A DNA stretch of 64,000 bases from Perca fluviatilis. Taxonomy: Eukaryota > Chordata > Actinopteri > Perciformes > Percidae. Made by a program: the position numbers and the translations under genes. A model generated the notes under the pieces. It saw nothing but the letters and a program-made list of their open reading frames with translations. It was not told the DNA's origin and searched no databases. The stretch is from contig NC_053128.1 in the NCBI RefSeq assembly GCF_010015445.1, forward strand, positions 11,282,340 through 11,346,339. Reading direction: 5' to 3'. Numbering within the stretch: position 1 is the stretch's first letter; each line of letters opens with the position of its first letter. Of the stretch, positions 37,641 through 51,346 are shown one piece after another.

Positions 37641-38046
37641 CGGGCCGCGGCATTTGGTTGTCCACTAACCCAGAAACTGTGACTTTGCGCCGGCCGCGCT
37701 GCCGATATCTCTGTGCCCGAGTAGCAGTGCTTCGGCTGTAGCCTACTTCCACCCAATATAGTCCCATGTCAATATCTGCCTAGGAAATCGTCTAGACTTA
37801 ATCTGCATTGCTATTTTTACTTGTTGTGAATACGCAGGCCACAAGAAGTAATTATGTTTTGTTTGAGTCACTTTTACTCATGACATGCTAACGGCAACAA
37901 AGGATTCCATTCATTATGCTAAGCTTTAAAGGAATACGCCACCGTTTGTTGAAATAGGGTTATTCACCGTCTCCTCTATATTTATATAGGTGGGCAAACG
38001 CATTTTTGTCTCAGTGCATGCATTGTCTTAGTCCGGCGCCGCTAGC
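37640..38046 (-). mobile_element. Rearranged MITE with an inverted terminal arm
   Basis: 37850-37924 read in reverse matches the interior of the MITE at 44890-45161 (GTGAGTAAAAGTGA, TTGCCGTTAGCAT, GAATGGAATCC). The expected terminal arm should follow in the same orientation. Instead 37926-38046 carries TTAAAGGAATACGCCACCGT...GCCGCTAGC in the opposite orientation. The element end thus appears flipped about the AAGC|TTTAAAG junction. It borders a TGTC/CA microsatellite. Confidence 0.55.
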
Positions 38047-38053
38047 TGCCCCC

Positions 38054-39855
<1,802 letters not shown>

Positions 39856-39905
<50 letters not shown>
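39856..39905 (+). repeat. (TG)n microsatellite
   Basis: About 25 TG repeats. Confidence 0.97.
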
Positions 39906-39906
<1 letters not shown>

Positions 39907-40865
39907 ATCACACACCATATGGAAGTCTTCAGTGGGTAAAGTCAGCTATTGTAGTGCAGTGATGTATGAGTCTGTCTAATGGATTGCTGTCAACATGTGG
40001 TATTTATTGTATATATTGTGTCAGTCTGGCTCTCACTCTCCATTGTTTACTTCACACTCCTCTAGCTTTTCAGCATCTGGCAAGTCTGAAAATTCGGAGT
40101 AGCATATTTAAGCATAGAATTCAAATATCTTCTTTTTGAATCACACACTATCACAGCTTCCCATGTATCTCACAATTCCTGGGATTTAACGGTTTTGGTC
40201 CTTAATTAAATGTAGTCTTACTGTGTCTACCAAACAACCAGTTCAGTATTTCCATCCATTATGACTATTATTATTATGACTTTTGATCCCAAAATCAAAA
40301 TTGTTGTCAGTTCTGCTAACAAACAATGCTTTATTGGATACTTTACTTTGAAGAATGAAAACACGTGTTTAAATGTCTTAACAAAAAAACAGCCATATAA
40401 GAGGCTAAATAAAATTAGCAACATTACAGTAAAATATTTTCACTTTTTAAGTGGATATTGCAAATTTGTTAGCAAACGGGGGCTTATTTACACATCCGCC
40501 AGATACGGAAAATTCACCTGGAGTTGGGTTTTTGGCCACTTGATGAGTTTTCTGTCAGTCCAATATTCACTCAAGCTGGTATCGTGTTGCAAAATGGGAT
40601 ATTTTGTGGGAAAAACAAACAGTGGACATTTTACCGATACATTCAGTATCAACATTTTCACTACGTTAACAGAAAATGTAATCCGGTCTGCTTTGCTGAA
40701 ATGCTCCGTAGAGCTGAGGGCAACTTTCACCATGAGCAACTCCTTTATCATAGTCATTCAATCCATCGTCATATAAAAATATAAATAAATCATATAGCAT
40801 CTTTAAATCAGAAAATATCTGATCACAAAATAATCTGTCAAGACTAATGCCAGGATCATGCTACA
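39906..40865. other. Flank with long but unsupported frames
   Basis: The longest frame here (40261-40776 plus, 171 codons) overlaps frames on both strands and contains no domain I recognise. Part of it, around 40480-40760, has the look of decayed interspersed repeat DNA. Not called as a gene. Confidence 0.4.
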
Positions 40866-41249
40866 TTAAAGCTTTAGTGTGTAACTTTTTGATATTAATG
40901 AGCGTCTGTTACATTCAAGCCATTGCCAAATGAGTTGCTACAAAGCTAATTAAGACTTTCAGCTCCACACAACTCTCTCTGGATTTCTCAGTACGGCTGT
41001 GATGAGAAGATTGTGTCGTCCGGTGACTTTCCCGTGCAGAAACTCAAGTGAAGATAATTACCTCTTCTAAAGAGTCCATTTTTTTTTAATCCTCCGTGTC
41101 CTCCTTGGCTACTAGCAACTGCATCGAGGAGGTATGGGGGTGGTGCGTGATCACGTAAGGCTTGTATCATGTGGACGCTCCGACAAGTGTTGTTGTCATT
41201 ACTTAGAATTCCTCATGGGGGCGATATAAACTACGCTCTATACCTTTAA
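40866..41249. mobile_element. TTAA-flanked MITE, about 380 bp
   Basis: TTAA at 40866-40869 and 41246-41249. Left end AGCTTTAGTGTGTAACTTT and inverted right end AGGTATAGAGCGTAGTTTA match at most positions over about 19 bases. Includes CTACTAGCAACTGCATCGAGG and CCTCATGGGGGCGATA, both familiar from fish MITEs. No coding capacity. Confidence 0.75.
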
Positions 41250-41849
41250 CAGCCCTATTGCATCAGTCAAATGCAAATGCAGGACTGCACGCAATGATTG
41301 GTCAGGGTTCGACCTGTAGTCCGACATGTCTCTCGAATAAAGGCACCGCAGGAATTTAAATAATTACCCAATCTGACTTGCGGCTATCTCGACAGCCATT
41401 AACGTCTGGGTCCTGGCATCAGAATCGGACCAGGCATGCTGTGTTTTTGTTGCTTGACACTTTTCAATTCTATGTTCCAGGGAAACGTTTGGGTCAGTAT
41501 TGAAAGTTATTACTGTTCCTCCTCCCAATGACTGTTTGTTTAAGCCAGAGTTGTTTTGATTTCACTTGATTTTATATATCAAACTATTTTTTTTTAGAAA
41601 TGCCTACACTGTTTCACATACATAACCATGCACATCATGTAACTTCTAAACACCCAAACAAATACTACAAATAGTGTATATTTGTTTTGTTATTCGGTCA
41701 AATCAAGTTTTCAGGATATTAAAAGCCTCTGACAGGGGTCCAAATATAATGTATAAAAAAAAAAAAAAAAAATGGGAATGGGTGTTGGGAATAGGTATTG
41801 GTATTAGATTTATAATTTACAAGTGAGCATCCTCAAACCCACTTGTTTT

Positions 41850-42110
41850 CAAAAGCTGTTGATTCTATCTAATCATCAAAGTGTTTCTAATTCAGTGTCA
41901 GTGCAGTTGCACATTATAAAAAGGTGCATTAAAGGAACATCAACATGCGTATCGCGTCTCGCTGACGACCCAGGCACGACCACAACATCAAAGCGGAATC
42001 ACCCATCGCACGTCCACATGTTGGACGGATACCTCCGCTCTGACAGAGCTGCTGTCATTTACATATCACAGCACAGAGACGGAATCAAAAGGCAGAGGCA
42101 TCAAAAAAAA
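41850..42110. other. Repeat-free candidate conserved block
   Basis: Complex sequence with balanced composition and CpG pairs, including TGTCATTTACATATCACAG. It could be a distal enhancer; no conservation data. Confidence 0.2.
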
Positions 42111-42752
42111 AGCTGCCAAGCATTTCTCTTTCTCGTCATTTCATTTCTGCCTTTCCAACCTATCCATCCATCCATCCCCCCCCAACTCCTAATCATCAAG
42201 CAAGCGGATTAGCATGTCACTGCTGGGTATCCCATTCTCCTTTAGAGGGGCCCCAGACTATTTCTTTCTTTTTCCTTCTTTTTCTCGCTCTCTTCTTTCG
42301 GGGAATCTGCTATTTCATCAGAGCGTGCAGGAGTCACCAGTTGGCTTCATTGTACCGATGGGGGTCAGGGGCAGGTCAGCTCTCAGGGTTCTCCAGAAAG
42401 AAGAGGCCCTGGCCTGACTGTGCCCTGCAGTCAGTCTCTCTCTCTCTCTCTTTCCCCATCTCTGCCCCTTCAAGACCAGAGACGCTCCGGAGGTCAGCAG
42501 CCTATTTGCGAGGACACTTGGCTCTCCACAGGGGGTGAGATATCCTTTACAAGAGCCCCTGTCATCTGGACAGTGACTAATGAAGCCAGTCTGCTGACAA
42601 GTACTGATGAGCGGCCCCAGGCTGCTTCGGGCTCCATTGACAACGACACCAACTGTGGCTCCGACTCTCCGACTCCCGTTTTGGCATGTTTCGAATGCGG
42701 GTCTCATCACTCGTAGGTTCTCAGGCCACAAACAAGTCAACTTTTGTTTATT

Positions 42753-42900
42753 AAGCTAACATTGCATTTCATTTAGCTGAAACTTTTATCCAAAGCGACT
42801 TCCTATAAGTGCATTCAACCAAGACGGTACAAACTCAGAACATCAAGAATCCCATAGAAGAAGTACATTAGCTTCACAGAAGCCAAACTACATAGTGCCG
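42753..42900 (+). repeat. Widespread teleost repeat (TTTATCCAAAGCGACTT type), left part
   Basis: CATTTCATTTAGCTGA, TTTTATCCAAAGCGACTTCC and AAGTGCATTCAACCAAGA are hallmarks of an interspersed repeat found across teleosts. The copy is interrupted at 42900 by a TIR element and seems to resume as GTAAGTGCAACATG after 43452. Confidence 0.65.
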
Positions 42901-42902
42901 CA

Positions 42903-43451
42903 TCGTCACCTTCCTAAAATAATGGCCTGTGTCATTTTTTGACAAAAATGACTTTCTTGCCTAAATCATCTCCTCATGGTGCTGGCCACCTCTGGTAAAA
43001 TTGCCTACATCCTCAGTTGAACAGGTCATGTGATTCTACACTGTTAGTATAATGGCCTATGTCAACAGTGTGACTTAGGCAATTTTTACGAGCTTTTCAA
43101 AATGGCAGCCGCTTCAAAGAAGAACAAAAATCTACCACTCTATCGCTGAAGTTATTTCCACGTTATTTTCCACGTTAAGGGCTCGTCCCCAATAGGGAAG
43201 TGATGATGTTTCTGTGCATGTAAACACACTGATTGTTGACGGAGTTGAAGGTTTAAAAGTCCCAAAGGCATACAGTATATTCCTCTTATGTTGCATACTT
43301 GACAGACATTGTTATAAGTATGTCAATAGTCATCTATTGTCATAACATTTGAGTAAAATTATTAATACATACATATTCAGTGCAGTTTTTTGTGTTTTCT
43401 GGAAAACCTGAAAAAATGACTTGGGCCATCATTTTAGGGAGGTGACGACAT
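42903..43451. mobile_element. Non-autonomous TIR element, about 549 bp, nested in a repeat
   Basis: Left end TCGTCACCTTCCTAAAATAA, then TGGCCTGTGTCATTTTTT, is mirrored at the right as AAAAAATGACTTGGGCCA, then TCATTTTAGGGAGGTGACGA. The inverted repeats are about 38 bases with a few differences. The target duplication is short or decayed (CA or CAT at each side). No transposase frame. Superfamily not assigned. Confidence 0.75.
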
Positions 43452-44236
43452 GTAAGTGCAACATGTTGGTGCAATTAAAAAAAAAGATCTTTTTTTTTAT
43501 AACCATCATCTTCTTAGCCGAGGTAACAGTCGTAAGAGAAGATGTGTAGACTTTATTACAGCTCAGGTTCATGCAGCAAGTAGCTGCTGGCTCTTTAGAA
43601 ACACTGGGTTCCCATGACATGATGCCTCAATTGGCATCCGCACAAAAGAGGTTGATGAATAAGCCCAAAAGGCCTGATAAAACATTAACATGGACAGTTG
43701 GTCCAGGATGACTCAGTTTTTCGCGGGGCAAATTTTATCCCCATATTTCTCAGTACAAAAAAAGTCTTCACGGGGAAAAAAACAAGACATTAATGAAGAA
43801 CAGCATGCTGTCTTGTTGATGTCTTATTATTTAGTGTTTGTGCGAGGCTTGCAGGGAAAAAAAGAAGAAAAAAAGAAGATAAACTACCTGTGGCGTCAGT
43901 GTTTGGTCTGCAGAGAGAGATGCAAAGCGGGACACAGAGCAGTGCCGTTCCACCTCTGGCACCACGTCAACTGGGGCAGAAACTGTCATTATTCACAAGC
44001 TCCGTGAATGATTTCTGTAATGTGATAGGTCATCCCCAACTCTTCAGATGCAGGAGTTTTAATAGAAAGCAAATAAGGGCTGCCAGAGGACAAATTCGTC
44101 CCCGGTGGAGCCCGTCCACTATAGCCCCAGAAATATAAATATAAAATTATGTGGAGTGAGCTTCATGCTCCTTTTTCATTTCTCTTTCTCTAGAGTCTTG
44201 TGGTATTTATCAAAGGCATATATGTTTTTTTTTCTG
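43452..44236. other. Upstream flank, nothing recognised
   Basis: After a possible remainder of the 42753 repeat, no exon or family repeat is seen. Frames at 43690-44138 are featureless. Confidence 0.4.
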
Positions 44237-44409
44237 TAGTGGGTGTAAATCACTAGTTTTATCACAATCCAATATTACATTGATTCTTTGGACAACTATA
44301 TGATATTGGCTGATATCATGAAGTCTGCCATGATATTAATCCGATTCAATTCAGGGACCTGCGATCGATATGAGACAATATTTTCTGCCCATGTAACGCA
44401 ATCCGTTCC

Positions 44410-44827
<418 letters not shown>

Positions 44828-44885
44828 TCACAAAAAGCAACCTAAATATGATTTGACAATTTTATTACTGAGCTCTTCCGTACAT

Positions 44886-45165
44886 TTAAAGGGATATGCC
44901 ACCGTTTGTTGAAATAGGGCTTATCACGGTCTCCCCTACCTTGGTCCGGTGCAACACCGGCAGCGCCGCCGCTAGTTAGCTTAGCGTAGTGAATGGAATC
45001 CTATGTTGCCGGTTAGCATGTTGTGAGTAAAAGTGAGCCAACAAAAGAAAAAAAAAATAACCTAATTACTTGCACGGAGACAAAAAAATTCGTTGGGCCA
45101 CCTATCTACAGCTAGGGAAGAGCGTGATAAGCCCTATTTCAACAAACGGTGGCGTATTCCTTTAA
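44886..45165. mobile_element. TTAA-flanked MITE with about 41-bp TIRs
   Basis: TTAA at 44886-44889 and 45162-45165. The 272-bp element has ends AGGGATATGCCACCGTTTGT and (inverted) AGGAATACGCCACCGTTTGT, both continuing TGAAATAGGGCTTATCACG. About 38 of 41 bases match. The interior has no coding frame. The high match makes this one of the younger elements in the window. Confidence 0.88.
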
Positions 45166-46991
45166 ATGAAAATCAAACGAAAGAATATAAAGTGGGAATT
45201 TCAAAATAAAGTGGCATCTTAAAGATGGTGATATGTACGGCCATGCGTGGCATTCCCTCTCACTCCCCTGCCCCCCCCCCTTTTCTGTCCATCTGCATGA
45301 TTTAATCAAAAAAATTGATGTTTCTACTTTGATCGATGATATTGTATCGTTGATCATTGAATAGATATAGCGATAAAGATCAATGTACTGAATATCGTTA
45401 TAGCCCTAGTTGTTAGCCTTGCATAGCATTTTAACAGTAACAACAAACAAACTCATTCAAAAATGTAACTTGTAGTCTGTATTTGACAAAATGCTAAAAA
45501 AATAAAACTCAGTGAAATTGGATGATTTTGTGAAACCCACCGTTGCATTTCAAGTACCTGGGACATATTTCAAATTGCAGTTAACACTTAAACAGGCTCT
45601 GCAAGTCCATTTTTGAAGTTGTATGCTGGAGTGAATCAAAGTGCAGACAGCTCTTTTACGGACTTATATAACCTTATGTAACACAAATGGGGAAGACAGA
45701 CTTTGGTCTGTTCTCACTGTTGGCATGGTGCCCATCTTAAAATACTTTTTAAAAGCACCCAAAATGGTTCAAAAGTTAAAATCTTATTTCTTTGGTAAAC
45801 TGGTTGCACCCTTGCAGGTAGATCAGGGTGGTGTTTGGAGTTTATTGAGCTTAGGGTCAATTGAATGTGCACAAGGCAAATAAATATCCTCAGCAGTCGT
45901 TTTAGGACAAAAGAAAAGAAAAGAAAAACACACACACAGAGGTATCCATTACATACAACTGCATCGTGACCTCAAAAGGATTTCAACTCAAACGCTGAAT
46001 ATAGTTATCTGCAGACTCACTCTGTAGCAAGGTGATAAAAATGACAAATGGTCTGTCAGAGGCTCTCAGTCATAATTGACCTACCCTGCACAGACATTGC
46101 TGTAAATATTTCAACAGTTATGGACTAACCGGTCCATCGGTGGATAAGTATCCCTCCCTACTTTCCTTTCCTCTTACTGTTTTTCTCCTAATGTGATTTA
46201 TCAGGGGTGGGATTTCAGTCTTTAGTGTTTCTTTCTCCTTTTTTTTTTTTCCATTCTACGTGTCTTCTGTGGTTGGAGGTTTTATTCTTTAATGTGCCTA
46301 TTTCTAAATTTATCTCGTTTCCTAAAGAGAGGAAGAAGAAAAAAAAGCACACTATCTCTCTCCCATCCTCCCCCCCCCCCCCTCCCAACATGAAGCGCTT
46401 ATAGCTCCACACCAAGGATGAGAGAGAATATTTAATTTTAAAAGATGAAAAAAAAAGTGTCAGGGAGGGCCACGGCTTGCTGCGGTTTTGCTCGTGCTCG
46501 CCCGCTGTGCGCACATGGGAGGGAGCCGGACATATTCTTTTATTTTGGTTTGGTTTGTCTGGAAACAATGGAATTAGACTGTAGAGATATTCTAAGGGGC
46601 TGGTGTTCGTCGTGGGCTTTTTTTTTTTTTCTTTCTTTCTTTAAATCTACCAACAACTGTATTTGCTTGCATAATTTGTTCCCATTTTTTCTTATTAGGC
46701 TCATTGCACACTAGAAGTTAGAAGCTCATGCACATGTAAGCCTGTATGTGTTACAAAACGTATGTATACTATCGGATTAATGTATCATTTACAGCACTCA
46801 CTTAAATGCAATTTCCACTTCATTGGTTGGAATGAGTCTGTACATTCACTCAAACCTTTGGAAGCCTGTGGCTTCTTTACATCCCCAACTCCACCCATCT
46901 CCTCCCACACAGTATAGACTATGTGCAAGCACATTTTCCCCAGCTACACGGTTCTATTGTAAAAATGATCTGGCATTTTTGCATCAGATAA

Positions 46992-47407
46992 CAGGGTTCA
47001 ACGCTAAGGTTTCTTTTCACTTGTCTGGTCGGGCAAGTAAAAAAAATTTGGCCTGCCCGAAGTAAATTTTTACTGGCCCCTATACTTAAAAAAAAAAAAA
47101 AAAAGGAAAAATGTCGTAAAAAAAGTTAGAAAAAAAAAAGTCAAAAGTCAAAAAAGCATCAAAAATGTAAACAAAATTGTAAAAAAACAGTCCAAAAAAA
47201 AGGTAAAATGTTGAAAGTATGAAAAGTGTAAAAAGATTTTGGGAAAAGAACATCAAAAGCATCAAGCAGCAACTCAATTCTTGATTGGCTAACGACACAT
47301 TTAAATCAAATGATTAGGATACGATGATGTGGGATGTTATATTTACTTGCCCAAAGTGGCGTTTTACTTGCCACGAGCCATCGAGCAACCCTTATTGTTG
47401 AACCCTG
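46992..47407. mobile_element. Non-autonomous DNA transposon, CAGGG-type TIRs, 416 bp
   Basis: Left end CAGGGTTCAACGCTAAGG and inverted right end CAGGGTTCAACAATAAGG match at 16 of 18 bases. GATAA flanks it on both sides (46987-46991, 47408-47412), a 5-bp target duplication like that of the CAGGG element at 5863. The interior has a CTTGTCTGGTCGGGCAAGTA / ACTTGCCACGAGCC pair near the ends and an A-rich core (47088-47240) of AAAAGTCAAAA units. Confidence 0.82.
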
Positions 47408-47789
47408 GATAATAAACCTGGCACCTGCTTTTACCTATATTGTGGCCTCTTTAACCTCGAAATATCTTACTGCCCATTTCAAAAGACTCCTCTTCCACAA
47501 AACGTAATGCGCAGAAGTAACACTCCCTTTGTTGTTTAGGTCTTGAAAGAATGGTGAAAAGTGGAAAAATAAGTTAAGCCATAATACAGAGGAACAATAA
47601 CTTATACGCAAGGACTTCTGGACAAAAACTAATCACGTTTTCCACAGTGGGATGCAGAGCACATCCGCATGACAGAGATTGAACCCGTTTTTTGTTTTTT
47701 TCTTCTGAGCTCCTCTTTTCAAACACTGTGCTTCAGTGTGGGGGAGAACAGAGAACGGACCCTATGGGATTGCTCTATTTAAATTCCTA

Positions 47790-48140
47790 TACAGTTTGAC
47801 TTGGGCCTTTGTCTGCCGCGGCGCGGTGTCTGCTCATTGTTCGCATGCAACAACCTGACGACAGAGTTTGTGTGAAAAAGAAGCAGCCGCACAAAAATAG
47901 CCTGTTCATTTCTTTCTGCAAACCGACAAGGCCCGAAATCACACATCGAACATATGGAAAATTCCTCCAATGTGTGACAGAAGACATAAATGGCCGGTGA
48001 GCCCGCACCAATGAATGGGGCACAGACAAGGCAGTGTGTGCAGAGGCGAGGGCCTCGTGAAGCAGCGCAGTGTGTCCGTCTTGTAAAAAACTGCTCGTCC
48101 AGGAGTCTTTAAAGCCCCTTGTCACATCCAGTACAGTATA
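47790..48140. promoter_or_regulatory. Candidate conserved non-coding block
   Basis: Repeat-free, with CpG pairs and motif-like words: CATTGTTCGCATGCAACAA (SOX-like), ACATATGG (E-box) and GGAAAATTCC (NF-kB/Rel-like, 47956-47965). It is a reasonable enhancer candidate far upstream of rxra, on composition only. Confidence 0.22.
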
Positions 48141-48393
48141 CATAAGCGAAGGGGGCCAGGGAAGGGAGTTTTTTGTATGCCCATCCCCCCCCCCCCAAGC
48201 ATCTCATGAAAAAGGGTCATTTTTCAAGACCGAAAGAAAAATGTGACAGGAGAGAAACAGGCTAAATTCTGGGAGTTGTTTTTCAGGGAAAGGCAAAGCT
48301 AAGACGTTTTTTTGCACAACTAAATAAAATAGGAAAATATTGAGATCGTATCCATGAGACTTGCAGAAATATGAGTCGATTCGTTGATTAGTC

Positions 48394-48528
48394 CAGTGTT
48401 TCCCAAACTTTTTACACTCCCGTACCAGTTTTCACATTTCAACCTCATTTACTTGGCCCCTACCCTCGCGCTCCTATACGAATTCCCTTATTTATTTATT
48501 TTTGCGTATCCCAATTTGGGAACCAATG
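48394..48528. repeat. Small MITE-like element (CAGTGTTTCCCAAAC)
   Basis: Left end CAGTGTTTCCCAAACTTTTT and inverted right end CATTGGTTCCCAAATTGGG are hAT-type 'CAGTGNTTCCCAA' termini 135 bases apart. No matching target duplication. It sits within decayed sequence of the 17928-type family (compare 48640-48715). Confidence 0.5.
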
Positions 48529-49364
48529 TCAATCATCAGCGTATTCACTGTAAACAGTTTATGTCATCCATTAGGCAAATCATGTCAAACATCTGCTTGC
48601 TCCAGCTCCTCACATGCAAGGAGTTGCTGCTTTTCTTTGTTTTGTATCGTTGTAGATCGAATACATTTTGGTTTTGGACGAAACAAGCAATTTGAAGATG
48701 TGCATCTACTGAGCAGTCCTACGTGAGACATGAAATTCACCCTGTAATAGATATGGGAGTGCAGGTAATTAGAGCTGAGCTACATCCATCATGTCCGTTC
48801 TCCGCCTCTATAATCTAATTAATAGCCGATCAGTTATGCAGAGGGGAGGAGTTCATGCTGGGTTTGAAAAAAAGAGGTGACCCAAGGCACAACTCCGTCC
48901 ATCTCACGAGTCCTGGTCCCCCAGCGCAGTAGGAAGTACGACAACAAGACATGTCAGCAGCTTTGTGCATAATTACGGCCCGAGATGGATGGCTCCGTCC
49001 TGTCTGCGCGCAACTGCTCCCGTCCATTTTTCTCTCTGATGAACCGGGAGAGAGACAGCACCCTGTCATCTGCTGCGGAGCTTCTGCCGGCAACAGTAAA
49101 TCTCCTGCTCATAGGCACCCTTGCTCCGAGATGGCAATGAGTTGTGTGGGGGCGATTGCAGGATTTTTTTTTTAGTGGGGTGACCAATAATCAGTAAGGG
49201 GAGGGGGGGAGGGGGGCAGCTTGGAAAATCTGCTTAGAAATATAGGAAATATTGGATAGGAATAGGATAGAACAACACAATGTAATTCTGATAAATAAAA
49301 CATCACATAAAATACCACATTCATTATTCATTTCACTTGTTTCCATTGTAAACAGATTGTATAT

Positions 49365-49690
49365 CTGAATACAATACACATTCTATAGGCTCAGTCTGCC
49401 ACTTTAAAAAAGACAGAACAATTCCAGTGCTGGTTCCATGGTATCAGAAGTTTGGATAATCGTCATGGAGACATTAATTAATCATGTGACGAGGGCTGGG
49501 AAGATTGGCAGAACAGGCAGCCAAGTGACAGCAAGCCAGTGGAAATCACAACGGTCATATTGACAGCACTCTAGGTCAATGGATTGGGGGTGTGCAATCA
49601 TATTTCTGAGGGGGGGGGGGGGCTTCTCACCCTTCTAGCCTGGCCCCTGTGTGTGGTGAGATGGAAGGGGGAATTGTGGACTCCATAGTT
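49365..49690 (+). repeat. Dispersed repeat B, copy 1
   Basis: Matches 57160-57475 in reverse. Shared words include ACAATTCCAGTGCTGGTTC, CATGTGACGAGGGCTGGGAA, GATTGGCAGAACAGGCAGC, TTGACAGCACTCTAG and AATGGATTGGGGGTG, ending in a G run and CTTCTAGCCT(G/A)GCCCCTG. Non-coding. Confidence 0.7.
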
Positions 49691-49840
49691 GCTCCCCCCT
49701 TAGTCTCGTGAAAATGTGTGAAATATCTGGTTCTCTTGAATTGATGAAGATATTTTTAAACTGTGTATTGTGAGTCTAACAATGTTACAGGGGTGTGATG
49801 ACTAATTGGTGGAGTACTCTTTTAAGCTATTGGGTATGCG

Positions 49841-50312
49841 CTAATCTCGCTTTGACCTTCCTCCACAGCGCCGCGGAGGACGGTCTGGCTAGTCCACACA
49901 GCAGTCCGGGATGGGAGAAACACATGCTCTGGTTTATTGGCATTTCTTTAAACCAATCACAATCCTCTTGGGCGGTGCTAAGTGTCGGGCATAGCCATGG
50001 TGCCGCTGTAAAATAGGCTCGGGAAGGAACTTGTTTTGGTGGAACGTGTGTACGTTCAAAAGTTGAAGTAGTCGTGCAACAGAAAACTCAGATTGGACAG
50101 ATAGTCTAGCTAGCTGTCTGGATTTACCCTGCAGAGATCTGAGGAGCAGTTAACCACAGTCCTCATAAATCCACCTCAAACTCAAGTGCTTTGTTATTTT
50201 CCCTTTTGTCTCTGAAAGTTCATCAAGTATTATTATTATAATTACAAATTATTCTCTGAAAAAGTCATTACCATATCAACACCTTACTTTACATGACTGA
50301 CAGATCTTCACT
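49841..50312 (+). repeat. Left arm of a large inverted duplication
   Basis: Reverse complement of 50380-50968 with differences. Shared words in order: CTAATCTCGCTTTG, GGTCTGGCTAGTCCACACAG, TTAAACCAATCACAATC, GTCTAGCTAGCTGTCTGGAT, GAGGAGCAGTTAACCA, AAATCCACC, CTCAAGTGCTTTGTTATTTT, TCTGAAAGTTCAT, AAGTATTATTATTATAATTA and CATGACTGACAGA. Compared with the right arm it lacks about 180 bases after AAATCCACC and has a different segment at 49981-50070. Confidence 0.8.
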
Positions 50313-50379
50313 TTAAAAAGGTGTGTTCACACTGAATGCAAAGCAAACTTTAGAAGAAAATGCAACTCCATATGAAGTC

Positions 50380-50968
50380 AAGTGAAGTTCTGTCAGTCAT
50401 GCAAAGTGAGGTGAAGATATGGTAATGAGTTTTTGAGAGAATAATTTGTAATTATAATAATAATACTTGGTTTAATGAACTTTCAGAGACAAAAAGGGAA
50501 AATAACAAAGCACTTGAGTTTCTGGCAAATCTGCTTTGAGCCATCATATGTTGCTATCTGAACATTGGCTGTTTTCTGGTAGTCTACATCCTTGACGTTC
50601 CACTTCCTAGATTGCTCCGGTGCCGCAGTAAACTCCGCCGGATGCATGTCTTTTTCGCCGATGTCAGTTTCCTTCCGCTTTCTTTGTGCTGGAATTTTAA
50701 ACTCCGGTGGATTTCTGAGGACCATGGTTAACTGCTCCTCAGATATCTGCAGGGTAAATCCAGACAGCTAGCTAGACTAGTTTTCGCTCGAAAGACTATA
50801 TTGCAGCGGCTCCGTGCGGAGCTTAGCGCCGCCCGTGACGATTGTGATTGGTTTAAAGAAATGCCATTAAACCAGGGCACCTTTTTCTCCCGTCCCAGAA
50901 TGCTGTGTGGACTAGCCAGACCCTCCTCCGCTCCGCAGCGTGTGGATGGTCTGGCAAAGCGAGACTAG
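50380..50968 (-). repeat. Right arm of a large inverted duplication
   Basis: The longer arm; it keeps the segment 50524-50705 missing on the left, which includes the family 3' part ending in GGAACGTCAAGGATGTAGAC. About 67 bases (50313-50379) separate the arms. Homology continues past the repeat family into sequence (50381-50525) not present in the 31896 copy, so this is more than two insertions of one short repeat. Confidence 0.8.
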
Positions 50969-51282
50969 TGGGGTAAATAGAAATAACCACAGACAGCTAA
51001 AGCATCCCAGTGGTCAAACTCACACAAGCAAAAAATAAATAAATAAAAAGATAAAAAAAATAAAAAAATAATAGCTACAGTGTGGTTGTCGCTTGCCAGC
51101 AAGGGCATGTTTTCTGATCTAAAAACCTTCATGAATACCACTAGTCACTAATCTAGTCACTAATTATCATCTACAAAATGATCCTCTTTAAGTCTCTATG
51201 AAGTGATTGAAGGAGAAGAGGGAGAAAACCCCAGCCTGACCCAGATCCAGAGCAGGGTCCCTCACACGGGTCTCTCTCGGAA

Positions 51283-51284
<2 letters not shown>

Positions 51285-51343
<59 letters not shown>
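51285..51343 (+). repeat. (CT)n microsatellite
   Basis: About 29 CT repeats. Confidence 0.97.

Positions 51344-51346
<3 letters not shown>

Noticed and set aside
40261..40776. 171-codon plus-strand frame, one of the longest in the window
   Set aside because: No recognisable domain, overlapping frames on both strands, no splice or promoter context.
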